From positions 82,634-146,633 of the forward strand of contig NZBA01000063.1 of the NCBI GenBank assembly GCA_002686265.1: 64,000 nt of DNA, written 5' to 3'. Numbering within the stretch: position 1 is the stretch's first letter; every line of letters starts with the position of its first letter. Under the pieces are notes generated by a model that was given only the letters and a program-made list of their open reading frames with translations, was not told the origin of the DNA and ran no database searches. The position numbers were made by a program, and so were the translations under genes. Source of the stretch: Planctomycetota bacterium. GTDB lineage: Bacteria > Planctomycetota > UBA1135 > GCA-002686595. Below, one piece after another: positions 53,054 to 63,559 of this stretch.

Positions 53054-54427
53054 CTACCCCGAGCGCGGCTTCGCGTTCCAGATGCGCGTCGAGAGCAGGA
53101 GCCCGAGGATGGCCGCGGGCAGCACCACCAGCAGCCAGATGCGCCAGTTCACCGGGTCGGTCTGAGCCTCGCCGGTGGGCAGGATCTTCCCCAGCAGGAT
53201 CGACTGAGCGCCGAAGCCGAGGTAGACCATGCCGTCGATGATGCCGACCGCCACTCCGGCGTTCTTGCGGCCGCCGAAGTCCATGCTGGCGGTCCCCGAG
53301 AGCATGCCGTGCACCCCGATCACGCTCAGGATCGAGAACATCAGCACGAACCCGGCGAAGGGGCTCGTGATCACCATCGCCGTGCCGCCGATCGCGACGG
53401 TCGCCAGGCCGTAGAGCAGTACGGCCGAGGGCCCGCGGCGCGATTGGAAGACCCGGTCGGAGAGGGTCCCGGCGAAGACGCCGCCGAGGATTCCGGAGAT
53501 GCACAGGAAGGCGCCCCAGTGGTGGCTGAGGAAGGTCTGCCCGGTCTCGTGGGCGAACACGAAGCCCCACTTCATGATCCCGCCGCGCACGAAGCCGCTG
53601 CAGGTCTCGATCAGGACGATGGTCAGGATGACGGGATTGGAGAGCATGCGCCCGGCGATCCGGAGCACCGAGAGGCGCTCGCCGGAGGCCTCGATGGTCG
53701 CGTCGCCCGGATCGAAGTCGGCGTGTCCCGCGTCGCTCGGGCGGTCGAAAACGACGAAGTAATCGAGCACGGCGAAGCCCAAGAGGATCATCGTCGGGAT
53801 GAAGAAGACCCACTTCGTTTCGAGGTTCTCGACGATCGGCGTCCCCCAGTCGTAGGCGAAGTACAGGCCGAGGGAGATCAGGATGCCGAAGATGCCGCCG
53901 AAGGTGCCGCGCTCACGGACGTGGAACCAGTGGGCGTTGACCTTGACGATCGAGACGGCGCCGAAGCTCTGGAAGTACATGTTCAAGGCGTAGAGCGCGC
54001 CGAAGGGCTTGACTAGGCTGCCCTCCCAGCCCGAGTGCAGCACGAACCCCATCCCGAGGTTGGCCGCCGCCGCGCCGAGGGCGGCGGCGAGGATCGTCTT
54101 GCGCCCGCCGAAGCGATCGGTCAGCGGCCCGTTGATCAAGAAAGCGAGGGCGTAGGTCGTCGTCCCGATCACCGTGATGGTGCCGAGCTCGTCCTTGGTC
54201 ATGATCCCGGTGACCTTGGCGACGTTGATGTTGTAGCGCCCCATGTAGAGGAACGCGTAGGTCAGGCCCAGGGGGAGCCAGTTCAGGATCCGGCGCGCAC
54301 GAAATGCGTTCGAGTGGCCGAGCTCCGTGCGCGGCAGGCGGCGCAGCACGAAGGTGATGGCGACCAGCACCAACAGGATCGAGAGGACCTCCTGGGCCAG
54401 GGGCGAGAGCGATTCGATGAAATCCAA
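53054..54427 (-). CDS. MFS transporter of the organophosphate:phosphate antiporter type
   Basis: 457 residues with 12 to 13 membrane helices, start TTG 54427 chosen because GGAGG lies eight bases upstream and no ATG follows until inside the first helix. LPLGLTYAFLYMGRYNINVAK is the OPA (GlpT/UhpT-like) first-helix signature with the substrate-contacting Arg, and DRFGGRKTIL is the MFS loop. The natural cargo could be a phosphorylated sugar or another anion. It is coupled end to start (TAGATG) to the secreted deacylase-like protein, suggesting that the product of that enzyme is imported. Divergent from a sulfatase by 126 bp. Confidence 0.87.
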   Translation of the reverse strand: MDFIESLSPLAQEVLSILLVLVAITFVLRRLPRTELGHSNAFRARRILNWLPLGLTYAFLYMGRYNINVAKVTGIMTKDELGTITVIGTTTYALAFLINGPLTDRFGGRKTILAAALGAAAANLGMGFVLHSGWEGSLVKPFGALYALNMYFQSFGAVSIVKVNAHWFHVRERGTFGGIFGILISLGLYFAYDWGTPIVENLETKWVFFIPTMILLGFAVLDYFVVFDRPSDAGHADFDPGDATIEASGERLSVLRIAGRMLSNPVILTIVLIETCSGFVRGGIMKWGFVFAHETGQTFLSHHWGAFLCISGILGGVFAGTLSDRVFQSRRGPSAVLLYGLATVAIGGTAMVITSPFAGFVLMFSILSVIGVHGMLSGTASMDFGGRKNAGVAVGIIDGMVYLGFGAQSILLGKILPTGEAQTDPVNWRIWLLVVLPAAILGLLLSTRIWNAKPRSG

Positions 54428-54553
54428 GCGGAGAGCCTCCGGGCGTGCGCGGGTGGGGCGAGGGCGGCATGATCGGTCTCCCGCCGGGTGGGCGCAAGGA
54501 CGCATCGCGCACCTGCTCCCGTCCTCCGTCCGGCCGACCACCACAGACCCTCG

Positions 54554-55885
54554 ATGATCAGAACCCTCACCACGCTCGCCCTCGCGGCCCCCCTCGCTTC
54601 TTCACCCGCCGCTGCGCCCGCCGAGCGTCCGCCGAACGTGCTCTTGATCCTCTCCGACGACCAGGGCGCCGGGGATGTCGGGGCCTGGGGTTCCGTGGAC
54701 GTCGTCACGCCCAATCTGGATCGTCTGGCGGCCGAGGGGGTACGTCTGACTCAGTGTTACGCCGGTGCGCCGGTCTGCTCGCCCTCGCGGGCGTCCCTGC
54801 TCACCGGGCGCGTGCCGCAGCGTTGCGGCGTGCCCGGCAACGTCGCGCGCGGCGCGGTGGGACTGCCGGCGGCGGAGACTACCTTGGCGGAGCTCCTCGC
54901 CGGCGCGGGGTATGCCACGGGCCTGGTGGGCAAGTGGCACCTCGGCCACGGCGGCGGTCGCGGGCCCCTGGACCAGGGTTTCGACGCCTTCTTCGGGCAC
55001 AAGGGCGGCTGCGTCGACAACTACAGCCACTTCTTCTACTGGAGCGGCCCGAACGTACACGACCTGTGGCGCGGCGAGCGCGAGGTCTGGGAGGAGGGCG
55101 TGCACTTCGGCGATCTCGTCGTGCGCGAGGCGCGCCGCTTTCTCGCCGAGCACCGCGAGCGGCCCTTCTTCCTCTACGTGCCCTTCAACTCACCTCACTA
55201 CCCGCTCCAGGGCAAGCGGACTTGGCGCGAGCGCTACGCCGAGCTTCCCTCGCCGCGTCGGCACTACGCTGCTTCGCTCTCGACCCTCGACGGGCAGGTG
55301 GGGGAGATCCTCGCCGCCCTCGACGACTTGGACCTCCGCCGCAACACCCTGGTCCTGTTTCTCTCCGACCACGGCCATTCCACCGAGGTGCGTGCTCTCG
55401 GCGGTGGCGGGAGCGCGGGACCCTATCGTGGCTCCAAGTTCAGCCTGCTCGAAGGGGGCATTCGCGTGCCGGCGATCGCGCGCCTGCCGGGCGTGATTCC
55501 GGCGGGGGAGGCGCGCGATCAGCTCTGTGCCGCGGTGGACCTGTTCCCCACGGTCGCCGAGCTCTGCGGGGTGGCGTACCGCGCCGGGAGCCTCGACGGC
55601 CGGAGCCTGGCCGCCGTCCTGCGCTCCGCCGAAGCTCCCGCTCCGCAGGATGAGCTCCACTGGCAGCTCGGTGATCAGTGGGCCGTGCGTTCCGGCGACT
55701 GGAAGCTGGTCGTCAATGGCCGCGATACCGACGGTTCACGCCTGCAGGGTTCCTGGAGTACTCTCCTCTGCGATCTCGCCGCGGACGTCGGCGAGAGCGC
55801 CAACTTGGCCGCGGTACACCCAACGAAAGTGGAACTCCTGACGGAGCTCCATTTTCGTTGGCGCGAGGGTCTAGCAGGCCGGTGA
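54554..55885 (+). CDS. Secreted sulfatase (type I, formylglycine-dependent)
   Basis: 443 residues. Signal peptide MIRTLTTLALAAPLASSPAAA, metal-binding start NVLLILSDDQGAGDVG, formylglycine motif CSPSRAS at Cys75, GKWHLGHG (near 128) and SDHGHS in place of the usual DNG metal site (near 275), as in some arylsulfatase-A-like members. Full-length and apparently intact. It probably removes sulfate from algal polysaccharides. It lies back to back with the transporter/deacylase operon across 126 bp, so all three may belong to one degradation system; the maturase is elsewhere. Downstream come 14-bp tandem repeats. Confidence 0.93.
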   Translation: MIRTLTTLALAAPLASSPAAAPAERPPNVLLILSDDQGAGDVGAWGSVDVVTPNLDRLAAEGVRLTQCYAGAPVCSPSRASLLTGRVPQRCGVPGNVARGAVGLPAAETTLAELLAGAGYATGLVGKWHLGHGGGRGPLDQGFDAFFGHKGGCVDNYSHFFYWSGPNVHDLWRGEREVWEEGVHFGDLVVREARRFLAEHRERPFFLYVPFNSPHYPLQGKRTWRERYAELPSPRRHYAASLSTLDGQVGEILAALDDLDLRRNTLVLFLSDHGHSTEVRALGGGGSAGPYRGSKFSLLEGGIRVPAIARLPGVIPAGEARDQLCAAVDLFPTVAELCGVAYRAGSLDGRSLAAVLRSAEAPAPQDELHWQLGDQWAVRSGDWKLVVNGRDTDGSRLQGSWSTLLCDLAADVGESANLAAVHPTKVELLTELHFRWREGLAGR

Positions 55886-55935
55886 AAAGCCCTGCGAAAA
55901 GTCAGGCCGCCTCCGCTGCCAAACCCCTACCGTCA

Positions 55936-56024
55936 GATCCCTACGGCCCGATCCCTACTGCCCGATCCCTACTGCCCGATCCCTACTGCTCGATCCCTAC
56001 TGCTCAGGCCGATCCCTACTGCTC
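55936..56024. repeat. Six copies of a 14-bp unit (GATCCCTACTGCCC type)
   Basis: Five adjacent 14-bp copies begin at 55936, 55950, 55964, 55978 and 55992, and a sixth follows at 56011 after a 5-base break. They differ at one or two positions. The sixth runs into the stop codon (56023-56025, minus strand) of the basic protein gene. There are no spacers, so it is not a CRISPR array. Confidence 0.9.
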
Positions 56025-56388
56025 AGGGGCCCTTCGGCTTGCGGCCGCGGGGCAGATTCGCCTTGGGCGCCTTGAAACCCTGAGAGGTGAGGAAGGCGGC
56101 CAGGCCCTTGCGGCTCTCGGCGAGGGCGTGACGCAGGAGCGTCTCGCCTTGTTCCGCCGCTACGTCGAGGGCGCGGTCGATGTTGCGCAGGGACGCGATC
56201 GCGGCCTTGAAGGCCGGGGAACGCTTCATCTCGCGCGTCTTCGCCCGGTTTCTGACATCGGAGATCTTCGCCTGCAAGTCCGCGATGAGGTCCTCGTCCG
56301 AGCGGCGCGTTTGTCTCCTTGCCGGGGCGGTTTTCTGCTTCACCTTCTTGGGCGCTCTCTTCTTTGCTTTCTTCTTGGTCTTCGCCAT
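56023..56388 (-). CDS. Lys/Arg-rich histone-like protein
   Basis: 121 residues, strongly basic. The first 30 residues (AKTKKKAKKRAPKKVKQKTAP) form a Lys/Ala/Pro-rich tail as in histone H1; the rest is helical (DEDLIADLQAKISDVRNRA; AFKAAIASLRNIDRALDVAAEQ; RHALAESRKGLAAFLTSQGF) and ends in LPRGRKPKGP, an AT-hook-like tail (RGRKPKG). It likely binds DNA. GGGAAG seven bases before ATG 56388 favours this start; ATG 56400 is possible. Its stop codon lies in the last copy of a 14-bp tandem array. Unlike the other histone-like gene at 35670 in sequence. Confidence 0.75.
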   Translation of the reverse strand: MAKTKKKAKKRAPKKVKQKTAPARRQTRRSDEDLIADLQAKISDVRNRAKTREMKRSPAFKAAIASLRNIDRALDVAAEQGETLLRHALAESRKGLAAFLTSQGFKAPKANLPRGRKPKGP

Positions 56389-56638
56389 TACGCTTCCCAT
56401 TTCGTCTTTCTCTCGTCTTGGAGAGTCGTGTCTCTCATTGCCTATTCTCGGGATCCACGCGATCTAGATCCATGAAAGGCGAGCGTGGGCGGAAGCTAAC
56501 TCAATCAAGCCCACCGTGCAAGTATGATGGGTTTGCGACTCGGGGGTTTTCTCCTTCGCCGGGGCCCCGTTTCTTCTTCTCCTGGCCGGGCCGTTTTCGC
56601 CTTTCCGGGCCCACCGGCAAGGCGTGGAGCGGTCAGGC

Positions 56639-57265
56639 ATGATTCCTTCTCCCGCAGAGCTTCGAGCCCTCGCCCGCCGCGACCCACGCCTGGGTCGCGC
56701 CATGGGGAGTGTCTCCCCGTTTCCAGGTTTCCCCGCGGGAGGCGGCGGGCGGGGGCGGACCCACTTCGAGGAGCTGGCGCGGGCGATCGTCCACCAGCAG
56801 CTCGCCGGCGCCGCCGCGCGGACGATCTGGGGCCGTGTGCGCGCCCTGGGCGACGGAGCGAGGTCCTTGGGGCCGGAGGCGATCGTCCGCCTCTCCGACG
56901 AACGCCTGCGGGGCGCGGGCCTTTCGCGCGGGAAGCTGGCCGCCCTGCGGGACCTGTCCGAGCGCGCCTGCGATGGCCGCCTGCGCCTGCGCTCCCTCGG
57001 CCGCCTCGCGGACGGGGAGGTGGTCGCGCGCCTCGTGGAGGTCCACGGGATCGGGGTCTGGACGGCCCAGATGTTCCTGCTCTTTCGCCTCGGTCGTCTG
57101 GATGTGACGGCTCCAGGCGACCTTGGCTTGCGGGAGGGACTGCGTCGGCTCGACGGCCTTGCCGAGCGCCCGACCCCGGCCGAGTTCGAGCGACGGGCGG
57201 AGGTCTGGCGACCCCTGAGGAGCGTGGCCAGCTGGGCTTTGTGGCGGCTCGCGGACGAGAGCTGA
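56639..57265 (+). CDS. DNA-3-methyladenine glycosylase (AlkA-like, HhH-GPD)
   Basis: 208 residues, the short form of the HhH-GPD superfamily without the AlkA N-terminal domain. HFEELARAIVHQQLAGAAA (about 39-58) opens the fold; the helix-hairpin-helix VEVHGIGVWTAQMFLLF lies about 131-147 and the catalytic Asp is D161 in TAPGDLGLREG. It excises alkylated purines from DNA, starting base-excision repair. ATG 56639 was preferred to the GTG at 56624. The next gene is thiC, 162 bp downstream, separated by a TPP riboswitch, so it is not in the thiamine regulon. Confidence 0.9.
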   Translation: MIPSPAELRALARRDPRLGRAMGSVSPFPGFPAGGGGRGRTHFEELARAIVHQQLAGAAARTIWGRVRALGDGARSLGPEAIVRLSDERLRGAGLSRGKLAALRDLSERACDGRLRLRSLGRLADGEVVARLVEVHGIGVWTAQMFLLFRLGRLDVTAPGDLGLREGLRRLDGLAERPTPAEFERRAEVWRPLRSVASWALWRLADES

Positions 57266-57340
57266 GCATCTGGGGAAATCCCTGGAACCCTGCTCCGCGA
57301 TCCTCATCATGCCCTGGCTGACAGCGACCCACGAGTTGGG

Positions 57341-59152
<1,812 letters not shown>

Positions 59153-59220
59153 GGCCAGCCCGGCAGGCGCCCAGGCCTGCCTGAGCGGCCGGCAGTGCGT
59201 ACACTCCAGCACCGAGGACC

Positions 59221-61512
59221 ATGCCGCAGTCCGCTCCCAGCCAGCCGTCCGCCCAGGGCGATCCCCATCGAGGGCTCCTGTACCGCGCGTGGGCCGGATT
59301 CGTCAGCTTCGTATTCCTGGCGTTGACGCGGCTGTTCTACCGGGTGCGCGTCGAGGGCGCCGAGCACCTCCCGGCCGAGGGCGGCGTCCTGCTCGTCTGC
59401 AACCACCTCTCCTACATCGACCCGCTGTTCGTCGGCGTCGCCAGCTCGCGCCGGCCACGCTTCATGATGTTCCGGGATTTCCTTCGCTTCCCGGTCATCG
59501 GTGGCTTCGCGCGCCTGATGGGGACGATCCCGATTTCGTCGGAAGACACGACCGCCCAGAAGCGGGCCGCGATCGTCGCGGTCTCGCGCCTGCTCTCCCA
59601 GGGTGCAGTGGTGTGCATCTTCGCCGAGGGCGCGATCACCCGTACCGGCAACGTGATGGGCTTCGCCCGCGGCTGCGAGCGCATCGCCCGCAGGGCGCGC
59701 GTGCCCCTCGTCCCGATGGCGCTCGACGGCTTGTGGGGCAGCGTCTTCAGCTTCCAGGGCGGCCGTGCCCTGCGCAGGCTGCCGAGCCCGTGGCGGCGGC
59801 GTGTGCGCGTCCGGCTCGGGGCCCCGCTCCCGAGCGACACGCCCGCCTGGGAGGTGCGCCAGCACGTCCAGACCCTCCTCGGCGATGCGCGCGCCTCCCA
59901 GTGGAGCGGCTGTGCGAACCTCCCGGAGCTGTTCCTGCGTTCCGCGGCTCGCCACGCACGCCGGCTGGCGATCGTCGACACGATGGGCGCGCGCCTTTCC
60001 TACCGACAGGTCCTGCAGAAGGCCCTGGCCCTGCACCGCGTGATCGAGCGTCGCTTCGCTGGGGTCGAGCGCATCGGCCTCTACCTGCCGCCGGGGGCGG
60101 CCGGGGCCGTGGCCAATCTGGCGGTCTCCCTCACCGGCCGGGTGACGGTCAACCTCAACTACAGTCTCGGGCCGGCCGCCCTCGCCGATTCGATCGAGAC
60201 CGCCGGCCTCGAGGTCGTGCTCACCTCGCCGCGCTTCCTCGAGGCCCTCGGCAGCGGCTCGCCCGCGACCGAGGAGGCGACCGTCGATCTGGAGTCGGTG
60301 GCCGAGTTGGTGCGCCCGCTCGACAAGCTGTACGCCTTGGTCGGCTCCTTCCTGCCGGGTGCCCTGCTCGCGCGCCTGGTGCTGCCAGTCGAAGACGCCT
60401 CGCAGCCGGCGACGATCCTGTTCTCGAGCGGCAGTACCGGCGCGCCCAAGGGGGTCGTGTTGAGCCACCGCAACCTGCTCGCCAACCTGCACGCGTTTTC
60501 GGACACGGTCGAGCTCGGGCCGTCCGACCGCGTCTTGGGCGTGCTGCCCTTCTTCCACGTCTTCGGCTACAACGTCACGCTCTGGGCACCGCTCTGTCGC
60601 GGCGCGCGCGTTTGCTACCACGCACGGCCGACCGATGGCGCGGTCGTGGCGCGCCTGTGCGCCGAGGAGCGGCTCACGATCCTGCTCGCCACTCCGACCT
60701 TCTACCAGCTGTGGATGCGCCGGTTCGAGCGCGAATCGATCGCGAGCGTGAGGATGGCCATCGCCGGCGCCGAGAGGCTCCCGCCGGCCCTCTCCGATGC
60801 CTGGCGCGAGGCCCTCGGCGGGCGCCTGTTCGAGGGCTACGGCTGCACGGAGCTCTCGCCCGTCGTGGCGGTCAACCACCCCGACCGCGGCGAGGAGGGC
60901 CACCGCCAGAGTGGCAGCTCGCCGGGCAGCGTGGGGCGCCCGATCCCTGGAGTGAGCGTGCGCATCGTCGATCCCGACTCGGGGGCGAGCTTGCCTCCCG
61001 GCCGCGACGGCTCGATCGAGGTCCACGGCCCGAGTGTGATGGGGGGCTACCTCAACCGCCCGGACTTGAGCGCGGAGGTCCTGAGCGAGGGCTGGTACGA
61101 CACGGGCGACGTCGGCCGACTCGATCGTGAGGGTTTCCTGACCCTTACCGACCGGCGATCGCGCTTCAGCAAGATCGGCGGCGAGATGGTGCCCCACGGA
61201 CAGGTGGAGAGCGTCCTCGACGAGCTGACGCGGGCCTTGCACGCCGAGGGTGGGGGCGCCCCCCAGGACGCGCCCGGGCTGTGCGTGACCGCCGTCGCCG
61301 ATGCACGCCGCGGAGAGCGCCTGGTCGTGCTTCACACGCCCTTGGGCTTCGAACGCGAACGGCTCGTCGCTGGCCTCTCGGCGAGCGAGGTGCCGCTCCT
61401 CTTTCAGCCTCGGCCCGACAGCTACTTCGAGGTCGAGAGCCTCCCCGCCCTCGGCAGCGGCAAGACGGACCTGGCCGGAGTGCGGGCGGCGGCCGAGGGC
61501 CTCACGGGCTGA
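59221..61512 (+). CDS. Acyltransferase/acyl-acyl carrier protein synthetase fusion (Aas-like)
   Basis: 763 residues in two domains. Residues about 25-235 are PlsC-type acyltransferase with NHLSYIDP (His62, Asp67 of the HX4D motif) and FAEGAITRTGNVMGF, a hydrophobic segment near residue 30 anchoring it to the membrane. Residues about 245-763 are an adenylate-forming ligase with FSSGSTGAPKG (near 402), GYGCTELSPVVAVN, GWYDTGDVG and SKIGGEMVP (C-terminal catalytic part). The order and motifs match Aas, which reacylates lysophospholipids, mostly phosphatidylethanolamine. The start ATG 59221 fits. It converges with the oxidoreductase gene, overlapping by 11 bases. Confidence 0.91.
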   Translation: MPQSAPSQPSAQGDPHRGLLYRAWAGFVSFVFLALTRLFYRVRVEGAEHLPAEGGVLLVCNHLSYIDPLFVGVASSRRPRFMMFRDFLRFPVIGGFARLMGTIPISSEDTTAQKRAAIVAVSRLLSQGAVVCIFAEGAITRTGNVMGFARGCERIARRARVPLVPMALDGLWGSVFSFQGGRALRRLPSPWRRRVRVRLGAPLPSDTPAWEVRQHVQTLLGDARASQWSGCANLPELFLRSAARHARRLAIVDTMGARLSYRQVLQKALALHRVIERRFAGVERIGLYLPPGAAGAVANLAVSLTGRVTVNLNYSLGPAALADSIETAGLEVVLTSPRFLEALGSGSPATEEATVDLESVAELVRPLDKLYALVGSFLPGALLARLVLPVEDASQPATILFSSGSTGAPKGVVLSHRNLLANLHAFSDTVELGPSDRVLGVLPFFHVFGYNVTLWAPLCRGARVCYHARPTDGAVVARLCAEERLTILLATPTFYQLWMRRFERESIASVRMAIAGAERLPPALSDAWREALGGRLFEGYGCTELSPVVAVNHPDRGEEGHRQSGSSPGSVGRPIPGVSVRIVDPDSGASLPPGRDGSIEVHGPSVMGGYLNRPDLSAEVLSEGWYDTGDVGRLDREGFLTLTDRRSRFSKIGGEMVPHGQVESVLDELTRALHAEGGGAPQDAPGLCVTAVADARRGERLVVLHTPLGFERERLVAGLSASEVPLLFQPRPDSYFEVESLPALGSGKTDLAGVRAAAEGLTG

Positions 61513-62626
61513 GGGCCGCGGCGGAGCCTCGGGCGGGAGCGACCGCCCGCGCGAGGGCGGGGTCGTGCTCGCGCCCGAGGAGCAGGTCGGCCGCCAGGCG
61601 TCCCACGCCCACGGCACTCGAGATTCCGTGGCCCCCCAGGGCGGCGACCCACTCCAGGCCCGCGACGTCGGGATCCGCTCCGATCAGGAATTCCTCGTCG
61701 GCGGCGAAGGTGCGCAGGCCGGCCCAAAAGTGGGCGGCGCCGGCGTCGGCGGCGGGGGCCAACAGGTGCGCCGTCTTCTCCGCGATGCGCTCGCGAACGC
61801 TCTCGTCGGCCTCCCATTTGTCGGGATCGACCGCGCTCTGATCGCAGGCGCACAGGAGCCAACCGCCGCTCTCGGGCCGGGCGTAGAAGCCGTCGGCGTC
61901 GGACCACAGCACGGGACCGGCGGGGTCGACGTTCCTATCGGGGCCGGTCACCAGGAGGTGGCGGCGCGTGGGGCGCAGGAGGACTCTCGAGCCCGCCGCC
62001 CGGGCGAGGGCGCCGGCCCAGGCCCCGGCGGCCAGGACGACGCGCGCGGCCCTCAGACGCTCCCCGTCCTCGAGGACCACGCCGTCCACCCGACCGTCGC
62101 CGACCTCGAGCGCGGTTACGCGCGCGCCGGTCCGCAGGCGCACCCCCGCGCGCCGCGCGCCGCGCACGAGACCGTCGAGCAGGGCCGCGACGTCGATGCG
62201 GCCCTCCTCGCGCAGGAGGACCCCCCCTTGGGCGCGGCCGGTGAAAGCCGGCAGGAGCGCGCGCAGGTCGGCCTCGTCGAGGTGCTCGACGGCTCCGGCC
62301 GGGCGCGCGGCGAGCCAGCGCTCCAGGGAGGAGGGCGTGGGATCGGCGGGCACGAGGACCGTGCCGCAGGGAGCCAGCAGCGGGACGGGGGCGAAGTCCT
62401 CGGGCGGGGAGGCGAGGAAGCGCGCACTTTGCTGCGCCAGGCTCGTCGCGGCCTCGGACGGGCACCAGACACGCAGGATGGCCGCATTGAGAGCCGTGGA
62501 GTGGGCTCCGAGCTGCTCCTCGGCCTCGAGCAGCACGACATCGCTCTCGCCGCTCTCGGCCAGGGCCCAGGCCGTGGCGGCACCGGCGATCCCACCGCCC
62601 ACGATCGCGAAGCGCGTGCGCTGCAT
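61502..62626 (-). CDS. FAD-dependent oxidoreductase of the glycine/D-amino-acid oxidase type (DAO)
   Basis: 374 residues. RFAIVGGGIAGAATAWALAE (residues 5-24) is the FAD dinucleotide-binding start (GxGxxG), followed by VVLLEAEEQLGAHST; an R-V-V-L-A-A-G-A-W motif near residue 200 and a C-terminal LGGHGISSAVGVGRLAADLL close the fold. It oxidises a secondary or D-amino acid, or a related substrate; the identity cannot be read. Start at ATG 62626 (62641 is an alternative). It lies 55 bases after a NUDIX gene on the same strand, so the two are probably co-transcribed. Confidence 0.85.
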   Translation of the reverse strand: MQRTRFAIVGGGIAGAATAWALAESGESDVVLLEAEEQLGAHSTALNAAILRVWCPSEAATSLAQQSARFLASPPEDFAPVPLLAPCGTVLVPADPTPSSLERWLAARPAGAVEHLDEADLRALLPAFTGRAQGGVLLREEGRIDVAALLDGLVRGARRAGVRLRTGARVTALEVGDGRVDGVVLEDGERLRAARVVLAAGAWAGALARAAGSRVLLRPTRRHLLVTGPDRNVDPAGPVLWSDADGFYARPESGGWLLCACDQSAVDPDKWEADESVRERIAEKTAHLLAPAADAGAAHFWAGLRTFAADEEFLIGADPDVAGLEWVAALGGHGISSAVGVGRLAADLLLGREHDPALARAVAPARGSAAALSP

Positions 62627-62681
62627 GGGGCCGAGTGTCATCGTCGGGACGGACGGGGGAAGGAGCCGCGCGCGCCCTCTC

Positions 62682-63257
62682 TCAGGTGCTGCCCCGGCGC
62701 AGGTCCAGCACGCGCGCCAGGGCGGTCAGCACCAGGGCGTTGTCGATGCGTCCCTCCCGCACCCAGTGCCGGATCTCCTCGGGGGAGCGCGTCAGGACCT
62801 CGATGTCCTCCCCGGGGTCGAGGTCCTGCTCGTGGGTCAGGACGGCCTCCTCCGCCAGCCACTGGTGGCAGAGGTTGTCGAGGAAGGCCGGATTGGGATC
62901 GACGTGCCCGAGGTAGGTCCAGCGCTCGGAACTGTAGCCGGTCTCCTCGCGCAGTTCCCGGCGCGCCGCGTCCCCGTGGTCCTCCCCCGGGTCCACCACG
63001 CCGCTGGGGATTTCGGTCGTGACCGACGCGGACCCGAACCGGTATTGCCGCACGAGCACGAGATCGCCCTCGGTGGTCTCCGCCAGCACGTTGACCCAGT
63101 CGGGCGCCTCGAGCACGAGGCGCTCGAACGGTTCCTGCGAGCGCGGGTGGATCAGGGTGTCCCAGCGCGGGCGGAAGAGGACCAGGGAGTCTCCGTGCCG
63201 GCTGGCGCGGTTCTCCCAGGGGCGGGGCCCGGGAGCATCGGGCGGGGGGGGATCCAT
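62682..63257 (-). CDS. NUDIX hydrolase (ADP-ribose pyrophosphatase-like)
   Basis: 191 residues from ATG 63257 (preceding in-frame sequence is Pro-rich and not conserved in this family). The NUDIX box GVVDPGEDHGDAARRELREE then TG (86-108) fits G-x5-E-x7-R-E-U-x-E-E-x-G-U exactly and binds Mg2+. VRQYRFGSASVTTEIPSG is typical of the ADP-ribose subgroup. It cleaves nucleoside-diphosphate derivatives in the cytoplasm. Next on the strand is an FAD oxidoreductase; a functional link is unclear. Confidence 0.88.
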   Translation of the reverse strand: MDPPPPDAPGPRPWENRASRHGDSLVLFRPRWDTLIHPRSQEPFERLVLEAPDWVNVLAETTEGDLVLVRQYRFGSASVTTEIPSGVVDPGEDHGDAARRELREETGYSSERWTYLGHVDPNPAFLDNLCHQWLAEEAVLTHEQDLDPGEDIEVLTRSPEEIRHWVREGRIDNALVLTALARVLDLRRGST

Positions 63258-63559
63258 CGCCGGGATTGTAGGCGAGCCCGACCGTGACGGGGCGTTGGGG
63301 TCTGTGAGAGGCCGAGGCCTCGGGGTGCGAGCCGGAGGAGCCTCGGAAGCGTGCAAACCCCGTGGCTACAGCATTTCCGGAGATTCTCCACCACTTTTCT
63401 GCCCTTCCCCTACCCTAGGAACTCGTGCCACGGTCGGATTCGACTCCTGCGGGCGTGTGGGCCCGCCAGCCGACTGTGGACAGAGAGACCATCCCCACGG
63501 GACCATTCGATTCCCCGGTGCCATCTCCGGCCCCACCCCTACTTCAGAGAGAGACACAG
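63258..63559. other. 302-bp region between divergent genes
   Basis: Nothing gene-like was found. It should hold promoters for the NUDIX gene and the secreted-protein gene. GGAGATTC near 63378 and AGAGAGACACAG just before 63560 (ribosome-binding-like AGAGAGA) are the only noteworthy words. Confidence 0.45.

Noticed and set aside
55936-56024. Possible CRISPR-like array
   Set aside because: The 14-bp units are adjacent with no unique spacers and no cas genes are present.
57297-57322. Second THI-box look-alike (gatcctcatcatgccctgg) before the TPP riboswitch
   Set aside because: Only part of the 3' aptamer consensus is matched and the CTGAGA core is absent, so it is not a second riboswitch.
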